DNA from: Chloroflexota bacterium
GTDB lineage: Bacteria > Chloroflexota > UBA11872
DNA: 64,000 bases
Direction of reading: 5' to 3'
Assembly (NCBI GenBank): GCA_022824495.1
Contig: JAJDZU010000006.1
Span: forward strand, 124,001 to 188,000
Of this stretch, positions 55,170-62,791 are shown one piece after another; positions within the stretch are counted from its first letter, which is position 1; each line of letters opens with the position of its first letter. A program made the translations under genes and the position numbers. Below the pieces are notes generated by a model, which worked only from the letters and a program-made list of their open reading frames with translations, did no database searches and was not told where the DNA came from.

Positions 55170-55619
55170 TCAGGACGAACGGCGCAGGGCCGCCAGGCGA
55201 CTCCACATGCGGCAACCCAGGGAGCCCACCACCAGAACGAACAGGGGGTTGATGAATCCCCAGAACGTGCCACTGTCCTGGCCGCTGAAGACGCCGAACC
55301 AGTTCCAGAAGAACCAGAGCGCCAGCAGGATGGTCCCGTAGAAGGTGAGGTTGGTTTCCAGGTACTCCCGCCAGTGGGGATCGCTGTCCAGCGCGCGCTT
55401 GCGCCGGAAGCTCAGCCCGAGCGCGATGACCACGCTGACGACCATGAACCAGTTCATCACCTGCCAGGCCGTGAACGGTTCGTCGCCGCCCGGGTGGTAG
55501 AGGGTCGTGATGATGAAGTGGATGCCGACCGCCGACGCCATCAGAATCTGGTAGCCCGCCACGACTCGCAACACCATCCCCGTCACCGCCTCTCGACCCT
55601 GGTGGGCCTGACCAACCAT
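55170..55619 (-). CDS. small integral membrane protein of unknown function
   Basis: A 149-aa protein from ATG 55619 (or 55577). Four hydrophobic helices are predicted: 'ILMASAVGIHFIITTLY', 'VMNWFMVVSVVIALGLSF', 'LTFYGTILLALWFFWNWF' and 'FWGFINPLFVLVVGSLGC'. Charged loops lie between them, for example 'RRKRALDSDPHWREYLETN'. No family is recognised. It sits about 50 bp after the thioredoxin-fold gene on the same strand and may be co-transcribed with it. Confidence 0.65.
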   Translation of the reverse strand: MVGQAHQGREAVTGMVLRVVAGYQILMASAVGIHFIITTLYHPGGDEPFTAWQVMNWFMVVSVVIALGLSFRRKRALDSDPHWREYLETNLTFYGTILLALWFFWNWFGVFSGQDSGTFWGFINPLFVLVVGSLGCRMWSRLAALRRSS

Positions 55620-55672
55620 GCCGCTGGCACGAGAGTATAGAAGCGATACGTGCGATGGCCGGTGAGCGACGA

Positions 55673-56275
55673 CTATTGCAAGTGCTGGAGGATTACGGTC
55701 AGCTCGTCGGCCGAGATCCGCCCGCCCACGCGCAGCGCGGTTGTGCCGTCGGAATTCACGAAGACCCAGAACGGGAATCCCCCAAGGCCATAGGCGTGGG
55801 CGACCTCGTCGCGGGTGTCCACAATCACCGGTGAGGTCCAACCCTCACGTTCCAGCCAGGCCTCCGGCGGGTAGTTGGCCCGCCCCGAGTCAATGGCCGT
55901 CGCGATCGCGTAGATGTCGATGTTCTCTGGTACGCCCCCGGCGTCCACAAGGGCCTGCACGACAGGCACCTCGGCTTGGCAGTGCGGTCACCAGTGCGCC
56001 AGGAAGACCAGCGCCTTGGTTCGCCCGTCGTTGGTGATCGACACGGCCGTACCGTCGAACGACGTGCCGCGCACTTCCGGCGCCGGCTGGCCGGCCGCGC
56101 TATCGGGGACGGGCTGGGTGAAGTCGGCCAGCCTTGTGCCGCTGACCTCCGGATCCCGCACGCTCGCCCCGCCGCCCTCACTTTCGCCGCAGGCAGCCGC
56201 AAGCGGAACGAGGCCGACGACCAACGCCAGGGCCAGGATGCGTCGCGCGAGCGTGGCGACGTTCTTCATATTCAC
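55673..56275 (-). CDS. TlpA-like thioredoxin-fold lipoprotein with in-frame TGA: candidate selenoprotein
   Basis: One frame of 200 codons interrupted by TGA at codon 96. Upstream: GTG 56275 (or ATG 56269), a lipoprotein signal with lipobox LAAAC (Cys29), and a TlpA/redoxin core 'LADFTQPVPDSAAGQPAPEV' to 'ALVFLAHW'. After the TGA the frame goes straight on as 'PHCQAEVPVVQALVDAGG' and reaches the cis-Pro segment 'GGFPFWVFVN' near the end. The redox motif of relatives is W-C-x-x-C, here W-TGA-P-H-C, so the TGA sits exactly where the first catalytic Cys belongs. That is the expected pattern for selenocysteine (UPHC). A sequencing error or a nonsense mutation cannot be excluded. The next downstream gene, a membrane protein, may share its message. 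Confidence 0.7.
55953..55967 (-). promoter_or_regulatory. candidate bacterial SECIS hairpin
   Basis: In the message, GCCUGU-CGU-GCAGGC forms a 6-bp stem (one U-G pair) with a 3-base loop. It begins 21 bases after the in-frame UGA, and the loop begins 26 bases after the UGA. An outer CAAG/CUUG pair can extend it. Bacterial SECIS elements lie within the coding region soon after the UGA and usually have a G early in the loop, which this one has. The fit is by eye only. Confidence 0.4.
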
Positions 56276-56278
56276 CGG

Positions 56279-57217
56279 TCAGCGCGTCCTCCGGCAGGCG
56301 ACGTACCCAGCATAGCCTTGGGGCTGCCTGTCGGTTGGTCTTTGATCTATCTTGTCCTGTTTTTCGGTCCCTGCCAGCCGGGTAACCGCCTCGGCCAGGT
56401 CGGACAGGTCCTCACCGCGGGCGAACGCGGAATCCACCTCGCGATACACCTGGGCCGCGCCGGTGTGGAAGTCGGGCGTGACGCCAACGTGGTCAAAGGT
56501 GCTGGCGATCTCCTCCATTTCGCCGATCCAGCGGTAGGCCACCGTGGGCAGGCGTCGCATGCCCTGCCTGGCTGCGCCGAGGGCGGCGGCCTGGCTGTGT
56601 TCCATTTCGGCGATCAGTTCGTCGTAGACATCCAGCCGCCGCGCGGCCACCAGCAGCGCCGTGCGCAGGGCGGTGGTTCCCTTGGTCATGGCCGCGTAGC
56701 ACATCTTCACGGCGGAGGCTTTTCCGATCTCGGGCCCAACGTCCACCACGTCAATGCCGCGGCCGTCGAGCTCGCCGAGCCGATGGGCCGCCGACCCTGA
56801 CGCGTAGACGCGCGGTCCCTGGCCGTTGCGCGGCGGTCCGCCGACGATGCCGGCATCCACCAGGGTTACACCGGTGCCTTCCAGGTCCGCCTCCATGGCC
56901 TGGACGGTCTGCGGGGCGATCGCGTTGCAGTCGGCCAGCACCGTCGTAGCGCCGACCGATCTCGCTGCGGCGCCCACGTCAACAGCCACGCCGCGGGCAC
57001 GCGCCGGCACCAGGATCGACAGGATCAGGTCGCAGCGCTCCACCAGCGCGCCCAGGTCGGGCACGTCCTCGAGGCCGGCGGCCTGTGCGCGTTCATGCGA
57101 CGCCGGGCTACGCCCTGCCAGACAGGTCAGGACTGTAAGCCCGGTTGCACGCAGGGCCCCGCCAACGCCGGCCCCCATTTCGCCCGGACTCAGGATGCCA
57201 ACGGTCTGCACGGCCAT
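56279..57217 (-). CDS. 3-hydroxyisobutyrate dehydrogenase-like NAD(P) oxidoreductase
   Basis: A 312-aa enzyme of the beta-hydroxyacid dehydrogenase type with a DUF1932 C-terminal domain. The Rossmann motif is 'VGILSPGEMGAGVGGALRATG', then 'LVDAGIVGGPPRNGQGPRVYASG', and the catalytic Lys is in 'EIGKASAVKMCYAAMTKGTTALRTALL'. An ATG with GGAG upstream (57217) is the start. It ends three bases before the thioredoxin-fold gene start on the same strand, so the two are coupled. The substrate is unknown. Confidence 0.9.
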   Translation of the reverse strand: MAVQTVGILSPGEMGAGVGGALRATGLTVLTCLAGRSPASHERAQAAGLEDVPDLGALVERCDLILSILVPARARGVAVDVGAAARSVGATTVLADCNAIAPQTVQAMEADLEGTGVTLVDAGIVGGPPRNGQGPRVYASGSAAHRLGELDGRGIDVVDVGPEIGKASAVKMCYAAMTKGTTALRTALLVAARRLDVYDELIAEMEHSQAAALGAARQGMRRLPTVAYRWIGEMEEIASTFDHVGVTPDFHTGAAQVYREVDSAFARGEDLSDLAEAVTRLAGTEKQDKIDQRPTDRQPQGYAGYVACRRTR

Positions 57218-57317
57218 GCTCAACTCCTCGGCCTGGAGCGCAATCAAGGGCACACCCCGCATGATGCCGGAGACAGCCGGCAGATCGCAGTCCAGTGCCG
57301 TTCGAGCCAGCGCGGCG

Positions 57318-57392
57318 TGGTAGCCCCGCCCGGACTCGAACCGGGGCGCATGGTTTAGGAAACCACCGCTCTATCCACTGAGCTACGGGGCT
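57318..57392 (-). tRNA. tRNA-Arg (anticodon CCU)
   Basis: A complete cloverleaf on the minus strand. The acceptor stem is AGCCCCG with CGGGGCT, the D arm GCTCAGTGGATAGAGC, the anticodon loop TTCCTAA with CCT at 57357-57359, and the T arm CCGGTTCGAGTCCGG. Discriminator A and an encoded CCA follow (57318-57320). It reads AGG codons. Confidence 0.93.
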
Positions 57393-57463
57393 ATGGAACG
57401 GCGCCGCCCCGCTAACGATACCGAGCGCCCTTCCAGCCCGACGCCATTCCCGCCGCGCCGCGA

Positions 57464-58195
57464 CTAGAACTCGATATCGAACACAATGCTCACGGACACG
57501 CGGACCGTGAAGTCGCCGGGGGAAACCGGCACGCTCGCGCCGCCGGAGTCGAACGCCATCGCTCGCTCGAGCCGGGGCTCTGGCGGGAGGTCTCCCGAGG
57601 TTTCGATGACGTGCCGCACGTTGCCCACGTTGACCCCCAGGCGTTCCGCCAGCTGCTCGGCCTTGGCCAGGGCGTTATCCACGGCCGCATCGCGCGCCGC
57701 CACTTCCAGCGCCTGGGTGTCCTCCACGCCGAACCTGATGCCGCCGACGTTGTTGGCGCCCGCCGCCAGCGCCGCGCCCAGCACGTCGCCGGTCGTGTCC
57801 AGGTCCCGAACCCGCACCATGATCTGGTTGACCACGTGGTACAGGAATTCGCCGGTCGGTCCATCGGGACCGTACACCTGCTCGACCCACATGTTGAAGG
57901 TCAACGTCCGGATGTCGTCCTCGTCGATGTCGAGATCGACCAGCGTCTCGATCACGTCGGCCATCGCGGTGGTGTTGTCGACGATGGCGACGGTCGGGTC
58001 TTCGTCGATCGTCTGAACCCCAAGCTCGATGTCCGCGATATCCGGGGCGGCGGACGCCGCGCCGTCGCCACTCACGCTGAGGGTGCGCAACGCTGCGGGA
58101 TACGCGTCTTCATCCGATGACGCGCCGGCGGTGGCGATAACCGCCGTCAACGCCAGAACGGCAATAACCAGTGAAACCCAGGCTCGGCGCAGCAT
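57464..58195 (-). CDS. SIMPL domain-containing secreted protein (DUF541)
   Basis: A 243-aa protein from ATG 58195, with AGGGAG six bases upstream. An N-terminal signal segment ('WVSLVIAVLALTAVIATAGASS') precedes a SIMPL domain: 'LSVSGDGAASAAPDIADIELGVQTIDEDP', 'LVDLDIDEDDIRTLTFNM', and 'DAAVDNALAKAEQLAERLGVNVGNVRHVIE', with strands typical of DUF541. These proteins are exported; the role is not known, though an oxidative-stress or receptor-related role has been reported for some. The gene is downstream of phosphofructokinase on the same strand, 170 bp away. Confidence 0.9.
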   Translation of the reverse strand: MLRRAWVSLVIAVLALTAVIATAGASSDEDAYPAALRTLSVSGDGAASAAPDIADIELGVQTIDEDPTVAIVDNTTAMADVIETLVDLDIDEDDIRTLTFNMWVEQVYGPDGPTGEFLYHVVNQIMVRVRDLDTTGDVLGAALAAGANNVGGIRFGVEDTQALEVAARDAAVDNALAKAEQLAERLGVNVGNVRHVIETSGDLPPEPRLERAMAFDSGGASVPVSPGDFTVRVSVSIVFDIEF

Positions 58196-58362
58196 CGTCA
58201 ACTCCCTCGGTGGATTCGGCGGACTACCGTCTCTCCGAGGGTACTCCGGCCTTCGCGGGACGCCTCCGCCTTGAGAGACCCTTCAGGATCAGCGGCCACC
58301 GCAGGATGTGCGTCGGATTCCCGCGGGGACGGTTGGCCGGGTAGGCGCCGGTCGCCGCGGCG

Positions 58363-59448
58363 CTAGTCCAGCGGCGCTCCCAGGCACAGACCCGTGTCGC
58401 GAGCGGCCAGGATCCACGGGTGGTCCAGCGGCACGGTTTTGCGTTCGCCGGCCACGGCCGCCACGTCCACCAGCGCCGTGCTCTCGCCGCGGGCCGCCAC
58501 CATCACGCCCCTGGCCCCGTCGGCCAGCGCCTCCGCGCCGGCCGTGCCCAGCCGGGTTGCCAGCATGCGATCGGTGGCGGTCGGCGTCCCGCCGCGCTGC
58601 ACGTGGCCCAGGATTGTCAGGCGGGCCTCCAGTCGTGTCAGCGACTCCAGGCGGTGCGTGAGCGCCAGGGTGGGACCGGCGAACTCAAACGCCAGCCCGC
58701 CGGTTGCCGCCTCGTCCGTCAGGCCCAAATCCTCCGGGTTCTGCGGCTTCGCGCGTTCCGCCACGGCCACGATGCTGAACCCGTGACCGCCCACGCTGCG
58801 CTGACGGATCGAATCGGCCACATATTCCACGTCGTACGGCAGTTCGGGGATCAACACCACGTCCGCGCCGCTGGCCAGTCCAGCCCCCAGCGTCAGCCAG
58901 CCCGCGTTGTGACCCATCAACTGCACCACGATGATGCGGTGATGACTGTGCGCCGTGCTGTGCAGCCGGTCGATGGCCTCGGTCGCGATGGACAGCGCCG
59001 TGTCGAAGCCGATTGTCGTGTCCGTGTGGGCAATGTCGTTGTCAATCGTTTTGGGCAGCGTGATGATGTTGAGTCCGGCGTCCAGCAGCCGCTGGGCGCT
59101 GGAATGCGTGCCGCCGCCGCCCAGGCAGACCAGCGCGTCCAGGTGCAGGTTGGCGTAGTTCTCGCAGACCTTGGCCGTCATATCGATCTTCTGATCGCCA
59201 ATCCGCAACTTGTGCGGCTTGTCGCGGCTGGTGCCCAGGATCGTGCCGCCGCGGGTCAGGATCCCGGCCAGCGACTCCGAGTCCAACTCCTCCACGCGGT
59301 TTTCCACCAGGCCGCGGAACCCGTCGCGAATCCCCACCACGCGCATGCCATAGCGCCCGATGGCGGCCTTGCCCACCGCGCGAATAGCCGCGTTCAACCC
59401 GGGGCTATCGCCCCCGGCCGTGAGGATGCCGATACGGCGAGGAGTCAT
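58363..59448 (-). CDS. pfkA: 6-phosphofructokinase
   Basis: A 361-aa PFK, converting fructose 6-phosphate to fructose 1,6-bisphosphate. It starts '[21 protein letters not shown]'. The donor site reads '[16 protein letters not shown]' (Gly110-Thr114), where ATP enzymes have G-G-D-G-S and pyrophosphate enzymes have G-G-D-D-T. 'PKTIDNDI' with Lys133 is the form seen in PPi-dependent and actinobacterial-type PFKs. '[27 protein letters not shown]' and '[21 protein letters not shown]' are normal. The phosphoryl donor is therefore uncertain: the fourth Gly suggests ATP, the Lys suggests the PPi or actinobacterial clade. Confidence 0.93.
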   Translation of the reverse strand: MTPRRIGILTAGGDSPGLNAAIRAVGKAAIGRYGMRVVGIRDGFRGLVENRVEELDSESLAGILTRGGTILGTSRDKPHKLRIGDQKIDMTAKVCENYANLHLDALVCLGGGGTHSSAQRLLDAGLNIITLPKTIDNDIAHTDTTIGFDTALSIATEAIDRLHSTAHSHHRIIVVQLMGHNAGWLTLGAGLASGADVVLIPELPYDVEYVADSIRQRSVGGHGFSIVAVAERAKPQNPEDLGLTDEAATGGLAFEFAGPTLALTHRLESLTRLEARLTILGHVQRGGTPTATDRMLATRLGTAGAEALADGARGVMVAARGESTALVDVAAVAGERKTVPLDHPWILAARDTGLCLGAPLD

Positions 59449-59656
59449 GGTGCGCTGCCGGCTTTCCGGTCAAACGGCGTTGGCGCTGCTGCCGCACTTA
59501 CTGTCTTCAGCATCTGCTCGACATAGTAATGCCCGACGGCTTGGCCGGGTCCTGCAACGGCACTTAGGCCGGTTGGGCTGAGGTTTATCGAGGGTGCTTC
59601 GACCGTCGGGGTAGGCTTCGCTCACGCGCGCTGCCCGGCGGATTGGCGTAAACGCG

Positions 59657-62038
59657 ATGTCCAAAGTCGACCAAGCACCGACCCCCAGCGTCCTACAGGG
59701 CGCCTATGCGTGCGACCTGGCGCCGGACTCAAATGGGCGGGCGTTCGGCGCCTGGGCCGCGAGCGATTGGGACGAGGAGGCGCTGTTCGCGGCCCGTTCC
59801 AACACGCATGGCGGGGGCTGGCAGTTCGCGCCGGGGCGTGACGAGCGCGACTTCATGGCGCGAGTGGGCGCCGCGCGGTATCGCGTATACGCCGGCGAGC
59901 TGGGCGGAAATGACCTCGCGCCAGTCGAGCTGACCGAGAGCCCCACGGTCATTCAAGACCCGGCCGTGGCCGTTCGTGGCGAGCAGCGTCTTGTGGCGTG
60001 GGGCGAACGCCTCGTCCATGGCTTCGTTGTCCGCGCGTGGACAGGCGATGAGGCTGAAACCGTTGCCTCCACCCCGGCCTCGCTGACCCGACCCGCCGCC
60101 GCCATTGACTCCCACGGCCAGCCGTGGGTTGCCTGGCAGGCCTTCGACGGCGACGGATGCGCCGTCGTAGTAAGCCGACGATCCGACAAGGGCTGGACGC
60201 CGCCCGAAGTGGCCTCGGTTCCGGGCCAATCGGCCTGGCGGCCGGCCCTTTGCGCGTCGAACAGGCAGGGCGTCTGGCTGGCCTGGGACGCCTGGACCGG
60301 GCACCACTTTCACGTGTTTGCACGCCGCATCGAACCCGACGGCACGCTCGGCCCGGCGGTGCAGGTCAGCGACCTGCCGCTGCTGGCCATGGACGTGGAT
60401 GTCGCGGTGGACGCGGACGACACGGCGTGGCTGGCCTGGGAGCAATCGCCGCCCTGGGGCTCGAACCATCGGTTCAACGAGACGCGGCAACTGGTGCTGG
60501 CCGCGACTGACGCCGGCGGCGATACCTACCAGCCCCAGATTCCGTGGGGCACCGGACAGGTCCCAATTCCCATTGAGACCTTTACGCACGTGCAGTCGGC
60601 CGAGTTCATCGTGCCCGTATCGCCGCGCCTGATTGCGGGGCGTCACGGCATCGAACTGTTCTTCCAGCGCTTCCGCAGCACGGACTACGTCGACTTCGGG
60701 TGGCGTCTCGAGCGCATGGTCTACTCCGGCTCGACGTGGTCTGATCCGGAAACCGTCAGCCCCTTCCACGGAACGCCCGACACGCGCTACGGCGTGGCGG
60801 CGCTGCCGGACGGACGGCGCGTCGTCGCGCACAACGCCATGGACTTTGCGTCCATGCAGACGCTCGAGCGCTGGCGGGCCGGCCTGCCGTTCCTGCGTGG
60901 CGGCGCCGGGCCCGTGGGTCGGGAGCGCATCGAAGTCCTGACCCTCGATCTCCCGGCCGCCGCCGTCGACCCGCCCCTGAAGGTCGAGTTTCCGCGCTAC
61001 GAAGGCGTGCGCGAGGACACCCCACGGGTCCGCCGCGACGGCCGCACCATCACCGTGGGCGACCAGACCTACCACCTCTACTGGGGCGACATGCACCGGC
61101 ACTCGCACCTCTCCAAGTGCATCGCCGCCAACGACGGGTCGCCCGTGCACAACTTCCGCTGGGCGATCGACCACAACCGCATGGACTTCTGGGCGCTCAC
61201 CGAGCACCTGGAATACATGAGCTACAACGAGTGGCGCCGGGTCGAAGAGACAGTCGCCGCCTTCACCAACGACGGCCGCTTCGAGCCGCTCTTCGGCTTC
61301 GAGTGGGGCCTCAATCCCGGCCACACCAACATCTTCTACCGCGACCAGCAACTGGGCGAAGAGCTGCGCGCGCTGACGCTGATGTCCTCCAGCCTCGAGG
61401 ACCTGATGGAACGCTGGGATTCCCGCATGCCGGACGGCGCCGTCATGGCGGCCCGCCACTACCACGGCCACCGGCAGCCGGATGTCTTCGAGGGCTTTCG
61501 GCCCACCTGGGAGCCCGCCATGGAGATCATGCAGGCCCGTGGCGACCAGCGGGAGTGGATCGAGACCTTCCTGCGCGAAGGCGCCCGCATCGGCTTCATC
61601 GGCGCCACCGACCACGCCCGCTACTGGCACTTCGCCTTCTGCATGACCGGCGTCTGGGCCACCGAGCCGACGCGCGAGGCGATCTTTGACGCCATCTGGA
61701 ACCGCCGAACCATCGCCACATCCGCAAAGATTCTTGTGCACACCGAGGTGTCCGGGATCCCGATGGGCGGCGAGGGCGAGATCAAGGGCGATCCGCGGTT
61801 GCGCGTGACGGCCGAATCCGCCCAGCCGCTAAGCGAGATCCAGGTCTTTCGCAACGGCGCGTCGGTTCACCGGGAGTCCGTGGACGGCTCCAGCCTGGAC
61901 TGGACCTGGACCGACCGCGGCAACCCCCGTAGCCAGAACTACTACTACGTCAAGCTCACGGCCGAGACCGTCCACCCCCTCGCCACCCCCGCCGTGGCCT
62001 ACGCCTCGCCCGTGTGGGTGCGAGCCAGTGAGTCCTAG
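59657..62038 (+). CDS. DUF3604-type protein with N-terminal beta-propeller-like region
   Basis: A 793-aa protein. The first 450 residues are rich in W-x-A-W repeats ('QPWVAWQAFDG', 'GVWLAWDAWTGHHFHVFAR', 'TAWLAWEQSPPWG') spaced about 50 residues apart, which suggests a beta-propeller or similar repeat fold. The C-terminal 340 residues are a PHP-like domain of the DUF3604 type: 'HLYWGDMHRHSHLSKC' has the paired His, 'DFWALTEHLEYMS', 'FEPLFGFEWGLNPGHTNIFY' and 'IGFIGATDHARYW' carry further metal-binding residues. PHP-like enzymes are metal-dependent hydrolases. No signal peptide is visible. The substrate is unknown. Confidence 0.88.
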   Translation: MSKVDQAPTPSVLQGAYACDLAPDSNGRAFGAWAASDWDEEALFAARSNTHGGGWQFAPGRDERDFMARVGAARYRVYAGELGGNDLAPVELTESPTVIQDPAVAVRGEQRLVAWGERLVHGFVVRAWTGDEAETVASTPASLTRPAAAIDSHGQPWVAWQAFDGDGCAVVVSRRSDKGWTPPEVASVPGQSAWRPALCASNRQGVWLAWDAWTGHHFHVFARRIEPDGTLGPAVQVSDLPLLAMDVDVAVDADDTAWLAWEQSPPWGSNHRFNETRQLVLAATDAGGDTYQPQIPWGTGQVPIPIETFTHVQSAEFIVPVSPRLIAGRHGIELFFQRFRSTDYVDFGWRLERMVYSGSTWSDPETVSPFHGTPDTRYGVAALPDGRRVVAHNAMDFASMQTLERWRAGLPFLRGGAGPVGRERIEVLTLDLPAAAVDPPLKVEFPRYEGVREDTPRVRRDGRTITVGDQTYHLYWGDMHRHSHLSKCIAANDGSPVHNFRWAIDHNRMDFWALTEHLEYMSYNEWRRVEETVAAFTNDGRFEPLFGFEWGLNPGHTNIFYRDQQLGEELRALTLMSSSLEDLMERWDSRMPDGAVMAARHYHGHRQPDVFEGFRPTWEPAMEIMQARGDQREWIETFLREGARIGFIGATDHARYWHFAFCMTGVWATEPTREAIFDAIWNRRTIATSAKILVHTEVSGIPMGGEGEIKGDPRLRVTAESAQPLSEIQVFRNGASVHRESVDGSSLDWTWTDRGNPRSQNYYYVKLTAETVHPLATPAVAYASPVWVRASES

Positions 62039-62152
62039 GCGGCTCCGGGATTCGACAACCGCTTGCCGCTCGCTGGGCGCGCCGCCAAGCTGGACCGCGC
62101 CGGTGATCGATAGCGGCCCGAATCGCTGCCGACTCAAGCAAGGAGTTCCAGC

Positions 62153-62539
62153 ATGACCGAGAGGACGACCGGGTCATTCGCGGCGCACGCCAGGGACGCC
62201 CGCTGGGGCAAGGATCTGCGGCCCTACTTCGCCTACCGCGACCTGGGCATCAAGGACGCGACCGAGGGCAAGGTGCTGGCCCACATCATTCGCGCCGAAC
62301 AACCCTGCGACGGCCCGATGGGTTACCACTCGCACGATCTTGAATTCCAGATGGTCTACCTCATCAGCGGCTGGGCGCGGCTCTACTTTGAGGACATCGG
62401 CGAGATTCGGGTGGAGGCGGGCGACGCCTGGTACCAGCCCCCCGGAGTCAAGCACGAAGTCCTGGAGTACTCCGACGACTGGCAGGTCCTGGAGATCACC
62501 ATGCCCGCCGAATTCGAAACCCACGACGAGGCGCGCTAG
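62153..62539 (+). CDS. cupin domain protein
   Basis: A 128-aa single cupin. ATG 62153 follows AAGGAG. Motif 1 is 'GPMGYHSHDLEFQMVYLISGWARLYF' (His-x-His, Glu), motif 2 'AGDAWYQPPGVKHEVLEY' with the third His. The metal-binding residues are all present. Such small cupins include dioxygenases, isomerases and storage-type binding proteins. It follows the DUF3604 protein by 114 bp on the same strand and may be in its operon. Confidence 0.88.
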   Translation: MTERTTGSFAAHARDARWGKDLRPYFAYRDLGIKDATEGKVLAHIIRAEQPCDGPMGYHSHDLEFQMVYLISGWARLYFEDIGEIRVEAGDAWYQPPGVKHEVLEYSDDWQVLEITMPAEFETHDEAR

Positions 62540-62562
62540 TTCGAATCAGCGGCTGCGCAGCG

Positions 62563-62700
62563 TCAGGGCAGGCCCAGCGCCCGGTGCACCGTCGCCACGC
62601 CCTCGGCGAACGACACCCGCGGCAACCCGCAGCCGCCCAGGCTGAGGGTAGTTACCTGATCGCTGGTCCGACCCAGGGGGCGCTGTACCAGTGCGCTCAA
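62563..62700 (-). pseudogene. N-terminal fragment of an aldo/keto reductase
   Basis: Reading on the minus strand gives 'VQRPLGRTSDQVTTLSLGG' followed by 'CGLPRVSFAEGVATVHRAL' and a stop 45 codons in. This matches the first 40 residues of aldo/keto reductases (usual form 'R-x-L-G-R-T-G-L-x-V-S-x-L-x-L-G-x'). The rest of the enzyme (about 280 residues) is missing. The 'start' codon would be TTG. It appears to be a remnant left by deletion or rearrangement between the cupin and MFS genes. Confidence 0.6.
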
Positions 62701-62791
62701 GGGCAGGCGCGTTCGCGGACTACGCGGAAGCCGCAAGGCCCGACCGCAGGGCTTTTACACACCCCGACCCGGCTATGTGCTGCGACAAGCA

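Noticed and set aside
55673..55969. Two separate short genes in place of one interrupted thioredoxin gene
   Set aside because: The second half has no start with a ribosome-binding site and the two halves lie in the same frame and complete one thioredoxin fold.
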